Below, in pieces: positions 9,279 to 17,528 of a stretch of DNA of 64,000 bases. Within the stretch, counting starts at the first letter, position 1; each line of letters opens with the position of its first letter. Source of the DNA: JANXQG01 sp964615095 (lineage in GTDB: Bacteria > Planctomycetota > Planctomycetia > Pirellulales > Thermoguttaceae); contig CAZTPX010000025.1 in the NCBI GenBank assembly GCA_964615095.1, positions 1-64,000 of the forward strand. The letters are read 5' to 3'. A program made the translations under genes and the position numbers. The notes below the pieces were generated by a model. The model did no database searches and had not been told where the DNA came from. It saw only the letters and a list, made by a program, of their open reading frames with translations.

Positions 9279-9587
9279 TTATAGCTCAGTTATGTTTCTT
9301 GCGCCGTGGATGACTCTAGCAATCACAACACGTCCTTGTGTTCTGCGAAAGCACACCACATAATTGCCGAAGGAAAAAACTCTGATGCCATAACCGAGAT
9401 CTGGACGTGCTTCACCGATCGATGGGTTCCTGGCAAGAACACGGAAAACACCTTCCAAAGCCGACCGTAGCCGGTGTGCCGCGACCGGCTTATCGCCCGC
9501 GACGTACGCAAGAATCTGCTTCAAGTCCCGCCGCGCCGGCGAGAAATGGAAAGACGGCTCATTCGGCGCTCTTTTTCTCTGCTGCAA
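9279..9587 (-). CDS. ParE/RelE-family toxin
   Basis: The toxin half of a type II toxin-antitoxin pair. The C-terminal part reads FHFSPARRDLKQILAYVAG ... YGIRVFSFGNYVVCFRRTQG ... VVIARVIHGAR, which is the ParE/RelE barrel with its usual closing RVIHGAR. ParE toxins generally target DNA gyrase, although RelE-fold members can act on mRNA. The start is uncertain: I give the TTG at 9587, which makes a normal-length product and overlaps the antitoxin by 29 bases; the frame is open to an ATG at 9656. Confidence 0.8.
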   Translation of the reverse strand: MQQRKRAPNEPSFHFSPARRDLKQILAYVAGDKPVAAHRLRSALEGVFRVLARNPSIGEARPDLGYGIRVFSFGNYVVCFRRTQGRVVIARVIHGARNITEL

Positions 9588-9846
9588 GGTCGGCTTGCAC
9601 TTCTGCTTCCAGGTCGTCAAAAAATGCCGCCAGCGCATCATCGCTGTCGATCTCAATGCCTAAACCGCGGTCAACCTCCGTAAGGGCCTCGTCGATTTCC
9701 TTCCGCAGACGCTGGTGCCGCAGTTTGGAGTCTCGCAGGAACCGAACGGCCTCCGTCATCAATTCCTGTTCGTTGGCATATTGTCCCTCGGCAACCGTCT
9801 GATGCACGAATTGCTCGATATCCGCAGGCACACTGACGTTGATCAT
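9559..9846 (-). CDS. ParD-like antitoxin
   Basis: The 95-residue protein starts MINVSVPADIEQFVHQTV and continues EGQYANEQELMTEAVRFL, the ribbon-helix-helix pattern of ParD/CopG antitoxins that bind their own promoter. The acidic C-terminal tail (DDALAAFFDDLEAEVQADL) is the likely toxin-binding segment. It lies upstream of and overlaps the toxin, the standard order. I take the ATG at 9846 rather than the open frame to 9975 because the family begins there. Confidence 0.85.
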   Translation of the reverse strand: MINVSVPADIEQFVHQTVAEGQYANEQELMTEAVRFLRDSKLRHQRLRKEIDEALTEVDRGLGIEIDSDDALAAFFDDLEAEVQADLAAEKKSAE

Positions 9847-10079
9847 CGCTGGGCGTCTCCCGAAAACGTAGATTTCTTCGCGGTCATAGTCCAGCTCTAT
9901 TCTAGCTTCTACGGGGCAGTGCAAAAAGGTGGTAGAGCATTGTCTGTCGTCGCCAAGGCGGCCGGCCAACCCCATTGGGCAAGCGAATTTCCCAGGCGGG
10001 GGTGTGAATTCATGCGTACTGGACTACAATAGAAACCGATCCTTCCCCCCAACCACGGAAAACGATTGAGGAATCCATC

Positions 10080-13000
10080 ATGGCCAACGAGTGTCGATGC
10101 TGCGGCGGACGTTGCGGCGAAGTCAAACCGATCGAATTGAATCGTCGCGATTTCCTGGAAAAGCTGGCCGCCGGCGCCGCCGCCCTGACCGTTGCCGGCC
10201 AGATGGCCTGGGCCGACGAGGCCGACAAGCTTCTGCCCCCGGCAGGATCGCTCTCGCCTTGGTTGGGTCGCTATCCGCTCACGCCGCGGCGGGTCTATCG
10301 CGGAAAACACCTGGAGGCCGTGGGCATGCCCTTGGGCGGCATCGGTTCCGGCAGCATCTGGCTCAACGGCCGAGGGCAATTGGGCGTCTGGCAGATCTTC
10401 AACAACCTCAGCGAGCCTCGCGTACACGACAGCTTTCTGGCCGTTTCCGCCAAGGCGGCGGCGGGACCAGCGGTCACGCGCGTGCTCCAGACGCAAGGCG
10501 AAGGCACTCTTAAGCCTGTCGAATCGATCGATTATGAAGGCGGCTACCCCATCGCCCGGCTGACCTTCCACGATGCGGCGCTGCCGGTCGAGGTCGTGCT
10601 GGAAGCCATGAACCCGATGATCCCGCTGGACACGGCCAATTCGTCGATCCCCTGCGCGATGTTTCGCCTCACGGCTAAGAACCCGGGCAGCGCGCCCGTG
10701 GAAGCGGCTTTTTCCGCAACGCTGCAAAACGCGGTGGGAAACCCCGGCGCCGATGGACTCCAGGGCGTGCGGTTTGGCGGCTATGGCGGAAATCGCAATC
10801 GCGTGGTCCGCGGCGCGGCGACTACCATGATCGCCATGGATAAGGCCCCCGACCCTGTCGCGTCCGGTCCCGTGAAAGTCCGCACGGCTACCGGCAAGGA
10901 AGTGCCCGGCCCCGAGTTGCTCTGGCTCGCCGGGCTGCCTGGCTTGACGGCGCAAACGGCCGAACCGTTGGCGCGAATTGCCGCCGAGGGCGGCGTCGTG
11001 TTGGCCGATGGCGTGTCGCCGGCCTTCTGCGAGTCGCTGGCCAAGCTGCGGGCCGGCAAGGGCAAATTCGATGCCGTGGCCACGGTCTTCGACGACTTCG
11101 AAGGCAAGACCTATGAAGGCTGGACGATCACCGGCGACGCCTTCGGCAAGGGGCCTTCCCACGGAACGGAACCCAATCAGCAACCGGTGACCGGTTTTTC
11201 CGGCCATGGGCTGGTCAACACCTTCGTGGGCGGTGACGGCCCCCAGGGCACCGCCACGTCGAAAACGTTCCGTATCCAGCGGCGGTACATCGGCTTTTTG
11301 ATCGGCGGCGGCAACAATCCGGGCAAGACGTGCATCAATCTGCTCGTGGGCGGCAAGGCGGTTCGCTCGGCAACCGGCAAGAATCAGGAAACCCTAGAAC
11401 CGGCCAGTTGGGATGTCGGCGATTTGCAGGGTAAAGAGGCCAGGCTGGAGATCGTCGATCGGAGTTCGGACGGCTGGGGCCACATCAACATCGATCGGAT
11501 CATCTTCGCCGATGTTCCGCCCGAGCCTCTGTTGACCCGTGGCACCGCGCTGGAATCGGTCGTCAAGGCCCTGCAAGTGGGCTTTACCAAGGCGGAAGAA
11601 GCAACGTTGCCGGCCAACGGGCGCCTCATCCCCAGCGGCGACGCCCCGGCGGGCTGGAGCGCGTGGACGTGTTTGGACAGGTCCAGCCATCCCGCGATCG
11701 AGTGGTGGGACTTCCATCGTTATACGCGTCTGCACGGTTTCCGCGCCGGCGAGCATGGCTATCGAGTCCTGGCGGCAACTTCTGCCGGTGATCCACTAGT
11801 GATCCAAGGCCCGCTAGGCAAGGGGACGATCATTCTCGCCTTGGCCCCAGGGCTGTCATGGACCTTGGGCAGCGAAGCGCTGGCCGCACTGAGGCCGTTG
11901 AAGCCGGGCGAGCGGCTCGTGCCCGGCAACTCCACCTGGGGCACCATGGCCCTGACCGCCTTCGACGCCAAGGCCGCCGCGCTGCCCGCGTGGACGATCC
12001 CCCACGAGATCGCCGCGTTCGTCGCCATCCCTGTAGGGAACGCCCTCCGTGGCGTTCCGGTAGACGGACTCCGTGGCGTTCCGAATGCACTTGAGTCCGT
12101 GAGCCACCCGGGCGAAACCATCAATGCGGCCCTGGGCGTTCCCTTTACGCTCGCGCCGGGCGAGTCGCGCAGCGTCAGGTTCGCCATCACCTGGCACTTC
12201 CCCAACGTGCAGCGGTTCAGCCACGCGGGCAACCTCTATAGCCGACGCTGGCTCGACGCCGCGGCCGTGGCCGACTATCTGGCCAAGAACCTCGACGCCC
12301 TCTGGCAGCGCACGGAACTTTATCACGCGACGCTTTACCAGTCGAACCTGCCTGAAGAATTCCTCGACGCCATGGCCTCGCAGAGCGTCATCCTTCGCGG
12401 TCCAACCTGTTTCTGGTCGGAAGACGGTTACTTCGGCGGGTTCGAGGGCAGTTACGGCTGCTGCCCTTTGAACTGCACGCACGTCTGGAACTATGCCCAG
12501 GCCCACGCCCGGCTGTTCCCCGACGTGGGGCGCAACATGCGGATATCAAATTTCATCACCTACCTACATGCCAGCGGCGAGACTTCGCATCGCGAGCATG
12601 CCATGCACGAGGCGTTCATCGACGGCCACTGCGCGTGCATCGAGGCGGCCTACCGCGAGTACCAACTCAGCCCGGACCGCCGTTTCCTGGAGAAGGTCTG
12701 GCCCGGCGTGAAGAAGTCGGTGGATTGGCTGATCCGCACGATCGACGCCCGGGGCGAGGGCCTGCCGCACGGGCACCAAGCCAACACGTATGACACGTCG
12801 GTTTCCGGGGCCAATACGTTCATCGGCTCGCAGTATCTTTCCGCACTGGCCGCCGCCGAACAGATGGCCCTGGTGATGGGCGATGCCCCAAGCGAGCAGA
12901 GATGGCGGACCGTCCGCCGGGCCGGCATGCAGAACCAGGACCAGAAGCTCTGGAACGGCGAATATTACATCCAGATCCCCGAGCCGCAACCGGCACGGGA

Positions 13001-13823
13001 CTACGACACGGGCTGCCATGCCGACCAACTGCTGGGCCAGTGGTGGGCGCACATGCTCAACACCGGCTACCTCTATCCGCGTGAGCGGGTGCGAAGCGCG
13101 ATGGAGGCGATTATGAAGCACAACTTCCGCGAGAAGTTCGCCGGCTTCAAGCAGACGCCGCGGCGTTACATCCCGGACGACGAGGGCGGCCTGATCATCT
13201 GCACATGGCCCCGCGGGGGCCGGCCCAAGGATTTCATCCTGTACGCCGATGAAGTCTGGACCGGCATCGAGTATGCGGCCGCCGGGTTGATGATCTACGA
13301 GGGGCTGGTCCAAGAGGCCCGCAAGGTCGTTCGCATGGCGCGGAGCCGCTACGACGGCCGCCGCCGCGACGGTTTGGACTCGGGGCCTGGGGGCAACCCC
13401 TTCAACGAGCTGGAGTGCGGCAAGTTCTACGCCCGGGCGATGAGTTCCTGGTCGCTGTTGATCGCCAGCCAAGGGCTGGTGCTGGAAGGTCCCAAGGGCC
13501 TGTTGGGGTTCAAGCCGCATTGGCAGCCGGAGGACCATCGTTCGTTCTTCACCGCGCCGGAAGGCTGGGGCCTGTTCATCCAGCAGCGAAAAGACAAGGA
13601 GCAGACGGAGCGGATCGAGGTCCGCCATGGCCGGTTGCGGGTCAAGGAGCTTGTCTTTGCCCTGGCAAAGGACGCCGCGGCCACCGCGACGGTGAAAATT
13701 GGCGGTCAGGCGGTCGCTGCCGCGTTGGAACAGGCGGGCGTCGAAGTCAAGCTTGTGTTGGCACAGGAGGCTGTCGTTGCGGAAGGCACAGTGCTGGAGA
13801 TCATATTGCGCCACGAGGCGTGA
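10080..13823 (+). CDS. Tat-exported GH116-like glycosidase (DUF608) with an inserted beta-sandwich domain
   Basis: The 1247-residue protein has a twin-arginine signal (RRDFLEKLAAG, residues 23-33) after a Cys-rich start, an N-terminal GH116 domain (PLGGIGSGSIWLNGRGQLG), and the C-terminal DUF608 (alpha/alpha)6 domain. By motif alignment with glucosylceramidase GBA2, Glu789 (FEGSYG) matches the nucleophile region and Asp905 (ANTYDTS) the acid/base. Between about residues 330 and 480 sits an inserted domain (DDFEGKTYEGWTITGDAFG ... HINIDRIIF) of the concanavalin-like type seen in some GH32 proteins. It probably cleaves beta-glucosides or related glycans outside the cytoplasm. A REP-like hairpin is embedded in frame at 12032-12083. 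The length is well above the 750-950 residues of common GH116 enzymes because of the insert. Confidence 0.8.
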   Translation: MANECRCCGGRCGEVKPIELNRRDFLEKLAAGAAALTVAGQMAWADEADKLLPPAGSLSPWLGRYPLTPRRVYRGKHLEAVGMPLGGIGSGSIWLNGRGQLGVWQIFNNLSEPRVHDSFLAVSAKAAAGPAVTRVLQTQGEGTLKPVESIDYEGGYPIARLTFHDAALPVEVVLEAMNPMIPLDTANSSIPCAMFRLTAKNPGSAPVEAAFSATLQNAVGNPGADGLQGVRFGGYGGNRNRVVRGAATTMIAMDKAPDPVASGPVKVRTATGKEVPGPELLWLAGLPGLTAQTAEPLARIAAEGGVVLADGVSPAFCESLAKLRAGKGKFDAVATVFDDFEGKTYEGWTITGDAFGKGPSHGTEPNQQPVTGFSGHGLVNTFVGGDGPQGTATSKTFRIQRRYIGFLIGGGNNPGKTCINLLVGGKAVRSATGKNQETLEPASWDVGDLQGKEARLEIVDRSSDGWGHINIDRIIFADVPPEPLLTRGTALESVVKALQVGFTKAEEATLPANGRLIPSGDAPAGWSAWTCLDRSSHPAIEWWDFHRYTRLHGFRAGEHGYRVLAATSAGDPLVIQGPLGKGTIILALAPGLSWTLGSEALAALRPLKPGERLVPGNSTWGTMALTAFDAKAAALPAWTIPHEIAAFVAIPVGNALRGVPVDGLRGVPNALESVSHPGETINAALGVPFTLAPGESRSVRFAITWHFPNVQRFSHAGNLYSRRWLDAAAVADYLAKNLDALWQRTELYHATLYQSNLPEEFLDAMASQSVILRGPTCFWSEDGYFGGFEGSYGCCPLNCTHVWNYAQAHARLFPDVGRNMRISNFITYLHASGETSHREHAMHEAFIDGHCACIEAAYREYQLSPDRRFLEKVWPGVKKSVDWLIRTIDARGEGLPHGHQANTYDTSVSGANTFIGSQYLSALAAAEQMALVMGDAPSEQRWRTVRRAGMQNQDQKLWNGEYYIQIPEPQPARDYDTGCHADQLLGQWWAHMLNTGYLYPRERVRSAMEAIMKHNFREKFAGFKQTPRRYIPDDEGGLIICTWPRGGRPKDFILYADEVWTGIEYAAAGLMIYEGLVQEARKVVRMARSRYDGRRRDGLDSGPGGNPFNELECGKFYARAMSSWSLLIASQGLVLEGPKGLLGFKPHWQPEDHRSFFTAPEGWGLFIQQRKDKEQTERIEVRHGRLRVKELVFALAKDAAATATVKIGGQAVAAALEQAGVEVKLVLAQEAVVAEGTVLEIILRHEA
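12032..12083. repeat. REP-like hairpin repeat inside the GH116 coding sequence
   Basis: A hairpin GGAACGCC-CTCCGT-GGCGTTCC (12037-12058) is followed 24 bases later by a second CTCCGTGGCGTTCCG (12069-12083). It is translated in frame as NALRGVPVDGLRGVPNAL. The same 28-base word, with two changes that keep the stem paired, occurs on the minus strand at 40045-40072 inside an intergenic element. Confidence 0.7.
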
Positions 13824-13919
13824 AAACCTGGAGAAATGCCGCCTGTTGTCGGCCGCTTCCACTACCGGTAGAATAAGGGATTCGCACTTCGTTTCCATTT
13901 GCACCACTGAAAACCGTTC

Positions 13920-15167
13920 ATGAGCGATCCTTATTTCCAGCAACTTTTCGCCGACCGCATCGGCGGCCCGAATTATGGCAAAGGCACCGAGATCTATAAG
14001 TTCGAGAAGATCAAGCGTGCAAAACGGAAGGCCGTGGCCGAACATCCCGAGCGGAAACTGGTCGATTTCGGCATTGGCGAGAACGACGATATGGCGGCCG
14101 CCAACGTCCGCCAGGTGATGGCTGCCGAGATCGATAAGGTGGAGAATCGCGGTTATGCCGACAATGGCATTCCCGCCTTCAAAGAGGCGGTTGCCCGCTT
14201 CATGCAGCGCGAGTTCCGGGTGGAACTCGATCCGGCGAGCGAGATCAATCACTGCATCGGCACGAAGACGGCGCTGGCCATGTTGCCCGCCGCCTTTATC
14301 AACCCGGGCGACGTGACGCTCATAACCGTGCCCGGCTACCCGGTAGCCGGCACGCACACGAAGTACTATGGCGGCGAAGTGTATCGCTTGCCGCTTTACG
14401 CACAGAACGGCTTCCTGCCGGACCTGGATTCCATCCCCACCGACATCCGCAAGCGTGCCAAGCTGCTGGTGATCAACTATCCCAACAGTCCCACAGGCAA
14501 GGTCGCCACGCGGGAATTTTTCGCCCGCGTCGTCGATTTCGCCCTGAAGAACGAGGTCGTGGTGGTCCAGGACGCGGCCCACGTCATGCTCAGTTATACC
14601 GACCGGCCGCTGAGTTTCCTGGAAGTTCCGGGGGCACGCGACGTGGGGGTCGAGATCCACTCGCTCTCCAAGGGCTGGAACATGATCGGCTGGCGGATGG
14701 GATGGGTCTGCGGCCACGAACGGATTGTGCGGGCATTTGCCGACGTGAAAGACAATTCCGATTCCGGCCAGTTCATCGCGGTGCAGAAGGCAGCCGCCGC
14801 AGCCCTGGACGACCCTTCGATTCCCGGCAGCGCCCGCAAGAAGTATTGCCGTCGCTTGCACAAACTGGTGGCGACCCTCCGCGACTGCGGTTTTGCCTGC
14901 GAAGTGCCCGGCGGCACGTACTTTCTGTACACGGCCAGTCCCAAGGGTCTGGCCGGCGGCGTTCGCTTTGAGACGGCGGAAGCGGCCTCGCAGTTCCTGA
15001 TCACGGAGCACTCGATCTGCACGGTGCCCTGGGACGACGCCGGCAGTTTCCTGCGGTTTTCCGTGACGTATGAGGCTGCCGACGAGGCAGCCGAAGATGC
15101 CTTGATGGCCGAGACCGGGCGGCGGCTGAAATCGCTGAATTTGGAGTTCGAAGGTGTGGTAGAATAG
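13920..15167 (+). CDS. dapL: LL-diaminopimelate aminotransferase
   Basis: The 415-residue class I PLP aminotransferase converts tetrahydrodipicolinate directly to LL-2,6-diaminopimelate, the short route to lysine and to the peptidoglycan cross-link residue. The N-terminus (NYGKGTEIYKFEKIKRAKR) is characteristic of the group. The PLP-binding lysine is Lys251 in HSLSKGWNMIGWRMGW, with NYPNSPTG at about 186-193 and QDAAHVMLSY contributing to cofactor binding. It is followed after 36 bases by ftsH in the same direction. A related aminotransferase specificity is possible, but overall length and signature segments favour DapL. Confidence 0.85.
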   Translation: MSDPYFQQLFADRIGGPNYGKGTEIYKFEKIKRAKRKAVAEHPERKLVDFGIGENDDMAAANVRQVMAAEIDKVENRGYADNGIPAFKEAVARFMQREFRVELDPASEINHCIGTKTALAMLPAAFINPGDVTLITVPGYPVAGTHTKYYGGEVYRLPLYAQNGFLPDLDSIPTDIRKRAKLLVINYPNSPTGKVATREFFARVVDFALKNEVVVVQDAAHVMLSYTDRPLSFLEVPGARDVGVEIHSLSKGWNMIGWRMGWVCGHERIVRAFADVKDNSDSGQFIAVQKAAAAALDDPSIPGSARKKYCRRLHKLVATLRDCGFACEVPGGTYFLYTASPKGLAGGVRFETAEAASQFLITEHSICTVPWDDAGSFLRFSVTYEAADEAAEDALMAETGRRLKSLNLEFEGVVE

Positions 15168-15203
15168 AGGGGTGAACAGAAGCTGCCTTGCAGGAAAGCC
15201 TAA

Positions 15204-17282
15204 ATGGAACCGACTCGACCCAAGCCGCGACCCGCCCGTACACCGAAATCGTCTGACGATCGAAAGACTCCGGTTAGCAACAATCTCAGTCTTTTGATTA
15301 TCGTCGTGATTGTTTGCACCGCGCTGGCCGCCTTTCTTATTCCCTACAGTTCCTGGGTGGTCATCAAATACGGCCACCTGCAACAGCTTATCGAGCAAGG
15401 CACGCCGTCGGAAACGAACAAGGACCCGCATTACGACGCCACGGAAACGCACAATGGACGGGAATTGACGGTCCGGTATTCCAACCTTAGCGACCTGCAG
15501 GTAGGTCCCAGCGAAATCACCGGCAAAGTCACCCGCGAAATTCTCGCGCCGGAGGACCTGCGCACGCCGCCGAAGAAGGAATCGTTTTCCTGCTCGCGTT
15601 ACGGTTTCGACCAGGACAACGGCCAACTGCTCAGCCTGCTCTCTGCCAAGGGTTTTCACGATTTTCAGGGTGGTTCGACGCCCAGCCCCTGGAAGAGCTA
15701 TCTCATGCTCATCATTTTGATCGTGGCCGTGTTTGCCATTGCCATGATGCTCCTTCGCCGCTTGGGCGGGGCAAACTCAGCCATGGCCTTCGGCCGCAGC
15801 CGGGGGAAGCTGCTGGCCCAAGAAGACATCGGGGTGACGTTCGACGAAGTGGCCGGCATCGACGAAGCGGTGGACGAGCTTCGCGAAGTGGTCGACTTCC
15901 TCAAGCATCCCGAGAAGTACCAGGTGCTTGGCGGCCGGATTCCCAAGGGCGTGTTGCTTGTGGGGCCGCCGGGCACGGGCAAGACCTTGCTGGGCAAGGC
16001 CGTCGCCGGCGAGGCAGGCGTGCCGTTCTTCAGCCTCTCGGGGTCCGACTTCGTGGAGATGTTTGTGGGCGTGGGCGCGGCGCGGGTCCGCGACATGTTC
16101 CAGCAGGCGGTGGCCAAGGCCCCCTGCATCGTTTTTATCGACGAACTTGACGCCTTGGGCAAGACGCGCGGCACGAGCGTTGTCGGCGGACACGATGAGC
16201 GCGAGCAGACCCTCAATGCGCTATTGGTGGAAATGGACGGCGTGAACTCCAACAGCGGCGTGATCGTGATGGCGGCCACCAATCGGCCGGAAACGCTCGA
16301 TCCGGCTCTGCTTCGTCCGGGCCGCTTCGATCGCCACGTGCTGGTCGATCGGCCGGACGTGCGCGGCCGCGAGGATATCCTCGACGTCCACATTCAGAAG
16401 ATTCGCGTCGACAAGTCGGTCGATCTGCGGGAAGTCGCCCGCATCACCTCCGGATTTGTCGGGGCCGATCTGGCGAACCTCGTCAACGAAGCGGCGCTGC
16501 TGGCCGCTCGGGCCGGCAAGGAGGCCGTCAGCATGCTGGAGTTCACCGAAGGCGTGGAACGCGTCACTGCTGGGCTGGAAAAGCGGCAGCGCGTCATGCA
16601 TGCCGACGAGAAGCAGCGCGTGGCCTATCACGAAAGTGCCCATGCCCTGGTTGCCGCCAGCCTGCCCAATACCGATCCCGTTCACAAAGTTTCGATCATT
16701 CCCCGCGGCCTGGCCGCCTTGGGCTACACAATGCAGAGGCCGGAAGGCGACCGCTATCTGCTGACGCAGGCCGAGTTGGAGAGCCGCATTCAGGTCCTCC
16801 TGGCGGGCACGTTGGCCGAGGAAATGGTCTTCGGCGACGTCTCCACCGGCGCCCAGAACGACTTGGAGCGGGCCACGGAGATCGCCCGCAGCATGGTCAT
16901 GGACTACGGCATGAGCCGGCTGGGACGGGCCAGCTATCGCGAGAGCCGGCGGTCGGTGTTTATCGCCGCGCCGAACGATCTGACGGGCGACCGCACGCAC
17001 AGCGAGCAGACGGCCCGCGAGATCGACGAGGAAATCAAGCACATCCTCGCCGAGGCCCAGGACAGGGCCAGCCATATTCTCAAGAGCCGCCGCCAGGCAT
17101 TGGAAGCCCTGGCGCAGCGGCTGATTGTTCTGGAGACGATCGACAACGTCGAATTGAAGGCGATCCTCGAAAAGAACTCGCCCAGCCCTATGATTGTGCC
17201 GGGCACTTCCGACACGGCAAAACTCCGTCTTCAGCCGGATGCCGCGCCACCCGCCGACATTGCGGCGGAAGGCGCGGGCTGA
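15204..17282 (+). CDS. ftsH: ATP-dependent zinc metalloprotease FtsH
   Basis: The 692-residue membrane AAA+ protease degrades misfolded membrane proteins and some regulators. Two transmembrane segments (about 28-48 and 166-184) bracket a periplasmic domain. The AAA module has Walker A GPPGTGKT at 254-261, Walker B IVFIDELDALG at 309-319 and the second-region NRPETLDPALLRPGRFDR. The zinc protease motif is HESAH at 476-480. The C-terminal tail is Ala/Pro-rich. The ATG follows AGGAAAG. Planctomycetes often carry several FtsH paralogues; the unusually large periplasmic loop may mark this as one of them. Confidence 0.95.
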   Translation: MEPTRPKPRPARTPKSSDDRKTPVSNNLSLLIIVVIVCTALAAFLIPYSSWVVIKYGHLQQLIEQGTPSETNKDPHYDATETHNGRELTVRYSNLSDLQVGPSEITGKVTREILAPEDLRTPPKKESFSCSRYGFDQDNGQLLSLLSAKGFHDFQGGSTPSPWKSYLMLIILIVAVFAIAMMLLRRLGGANSAMAFGRSRGKLLAQEDIGVTFDEVAGIDEAVDELREVVDFLKHPEKYQVLGGRIPKGVLLVGPPGTGKTLLGKAVAGEAGVPFFSLSGSDFVEMFVGVGAARVRDMFQQAVAKAPCIVFIDELDALGKTRGTSVVGGHDEREQTLNALLVEMDGVNSNSGVIVMAATNRPETLDPALLRPGRFDRHVLVDRPDVRGREDILDVHIQKIRVDKSVDLREVARITSGFVGADLANLVNEAALLAARAGKEAVSMLEFTEGVERVTAGLEKRQRVMHADEKQRVAYHESAHALVAASLPNTDPVHKVSIIPRGLAALGYTMQRPEGDRYLLTQAELESRIQVLLAGTLAEEMVFGDVSTGAQNDLERATEIARSMVMDYGMSRLGRASYRESRRSVFIAAPNDLTGDRTHSEQTAREIDEEIKHILAEAQDRASHILKSRRQALEALAQRLIVLETIDNVELKAILEKNSPSPMIVPGTSDTAKLRLQPDAAPPADIAAEGAG

Positions 17283-17303
17283 TTCCGCAATCGATCGGGA
17301 CAT

Positions 17304-17433
17304 CCTTAGGACCGGCGAAGCAATAAGTGTCGTGTTGCAGGGGCGACTTTAGTCGCCCTCTTCGACAATCGGGCGACTAAAGTCACCACTACGGCATCGA
17401 CTTCCGGTAGTTATTGATTCGCCGGTCTTAAGG
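17304..17433. repeat. MITE-like element with 23-bp terminal inverted repeats
   Basis: Ends 17304-17326 and 17411-17433 are inverted repeats (CCTTAGGACCGGCGAA... and ...TTCGCCGGTCTTAAGG) with a few mismatches. The centre holds two nested hairpin words, GGGCGACTTTAGTCGCCC and GGGCGACTAAAGTC. At 130 bases with no coding capacity, it fills the spacer between ftsH and the next gene and resembles a small non-autonomous element. Confidence 0.65.
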
Positions 17434-17528
17434 AGCTGTTTCAAGACCGGGAATAGTTTCGGACGAAAAGGCGAATCTAATCATGGGCAAGGTGCGAACG
17501 GTACAATTCAATCGCAAAGGTATGTCCC

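Noticed and set aside
12564..15659. A 1031-codon open frame on the minus strand across the GH116 gene and dapL
   Set aside because: It is antisense to two well-supported genes. Long antisense frames are expected in GC-rich DNA and the translation has no domain.
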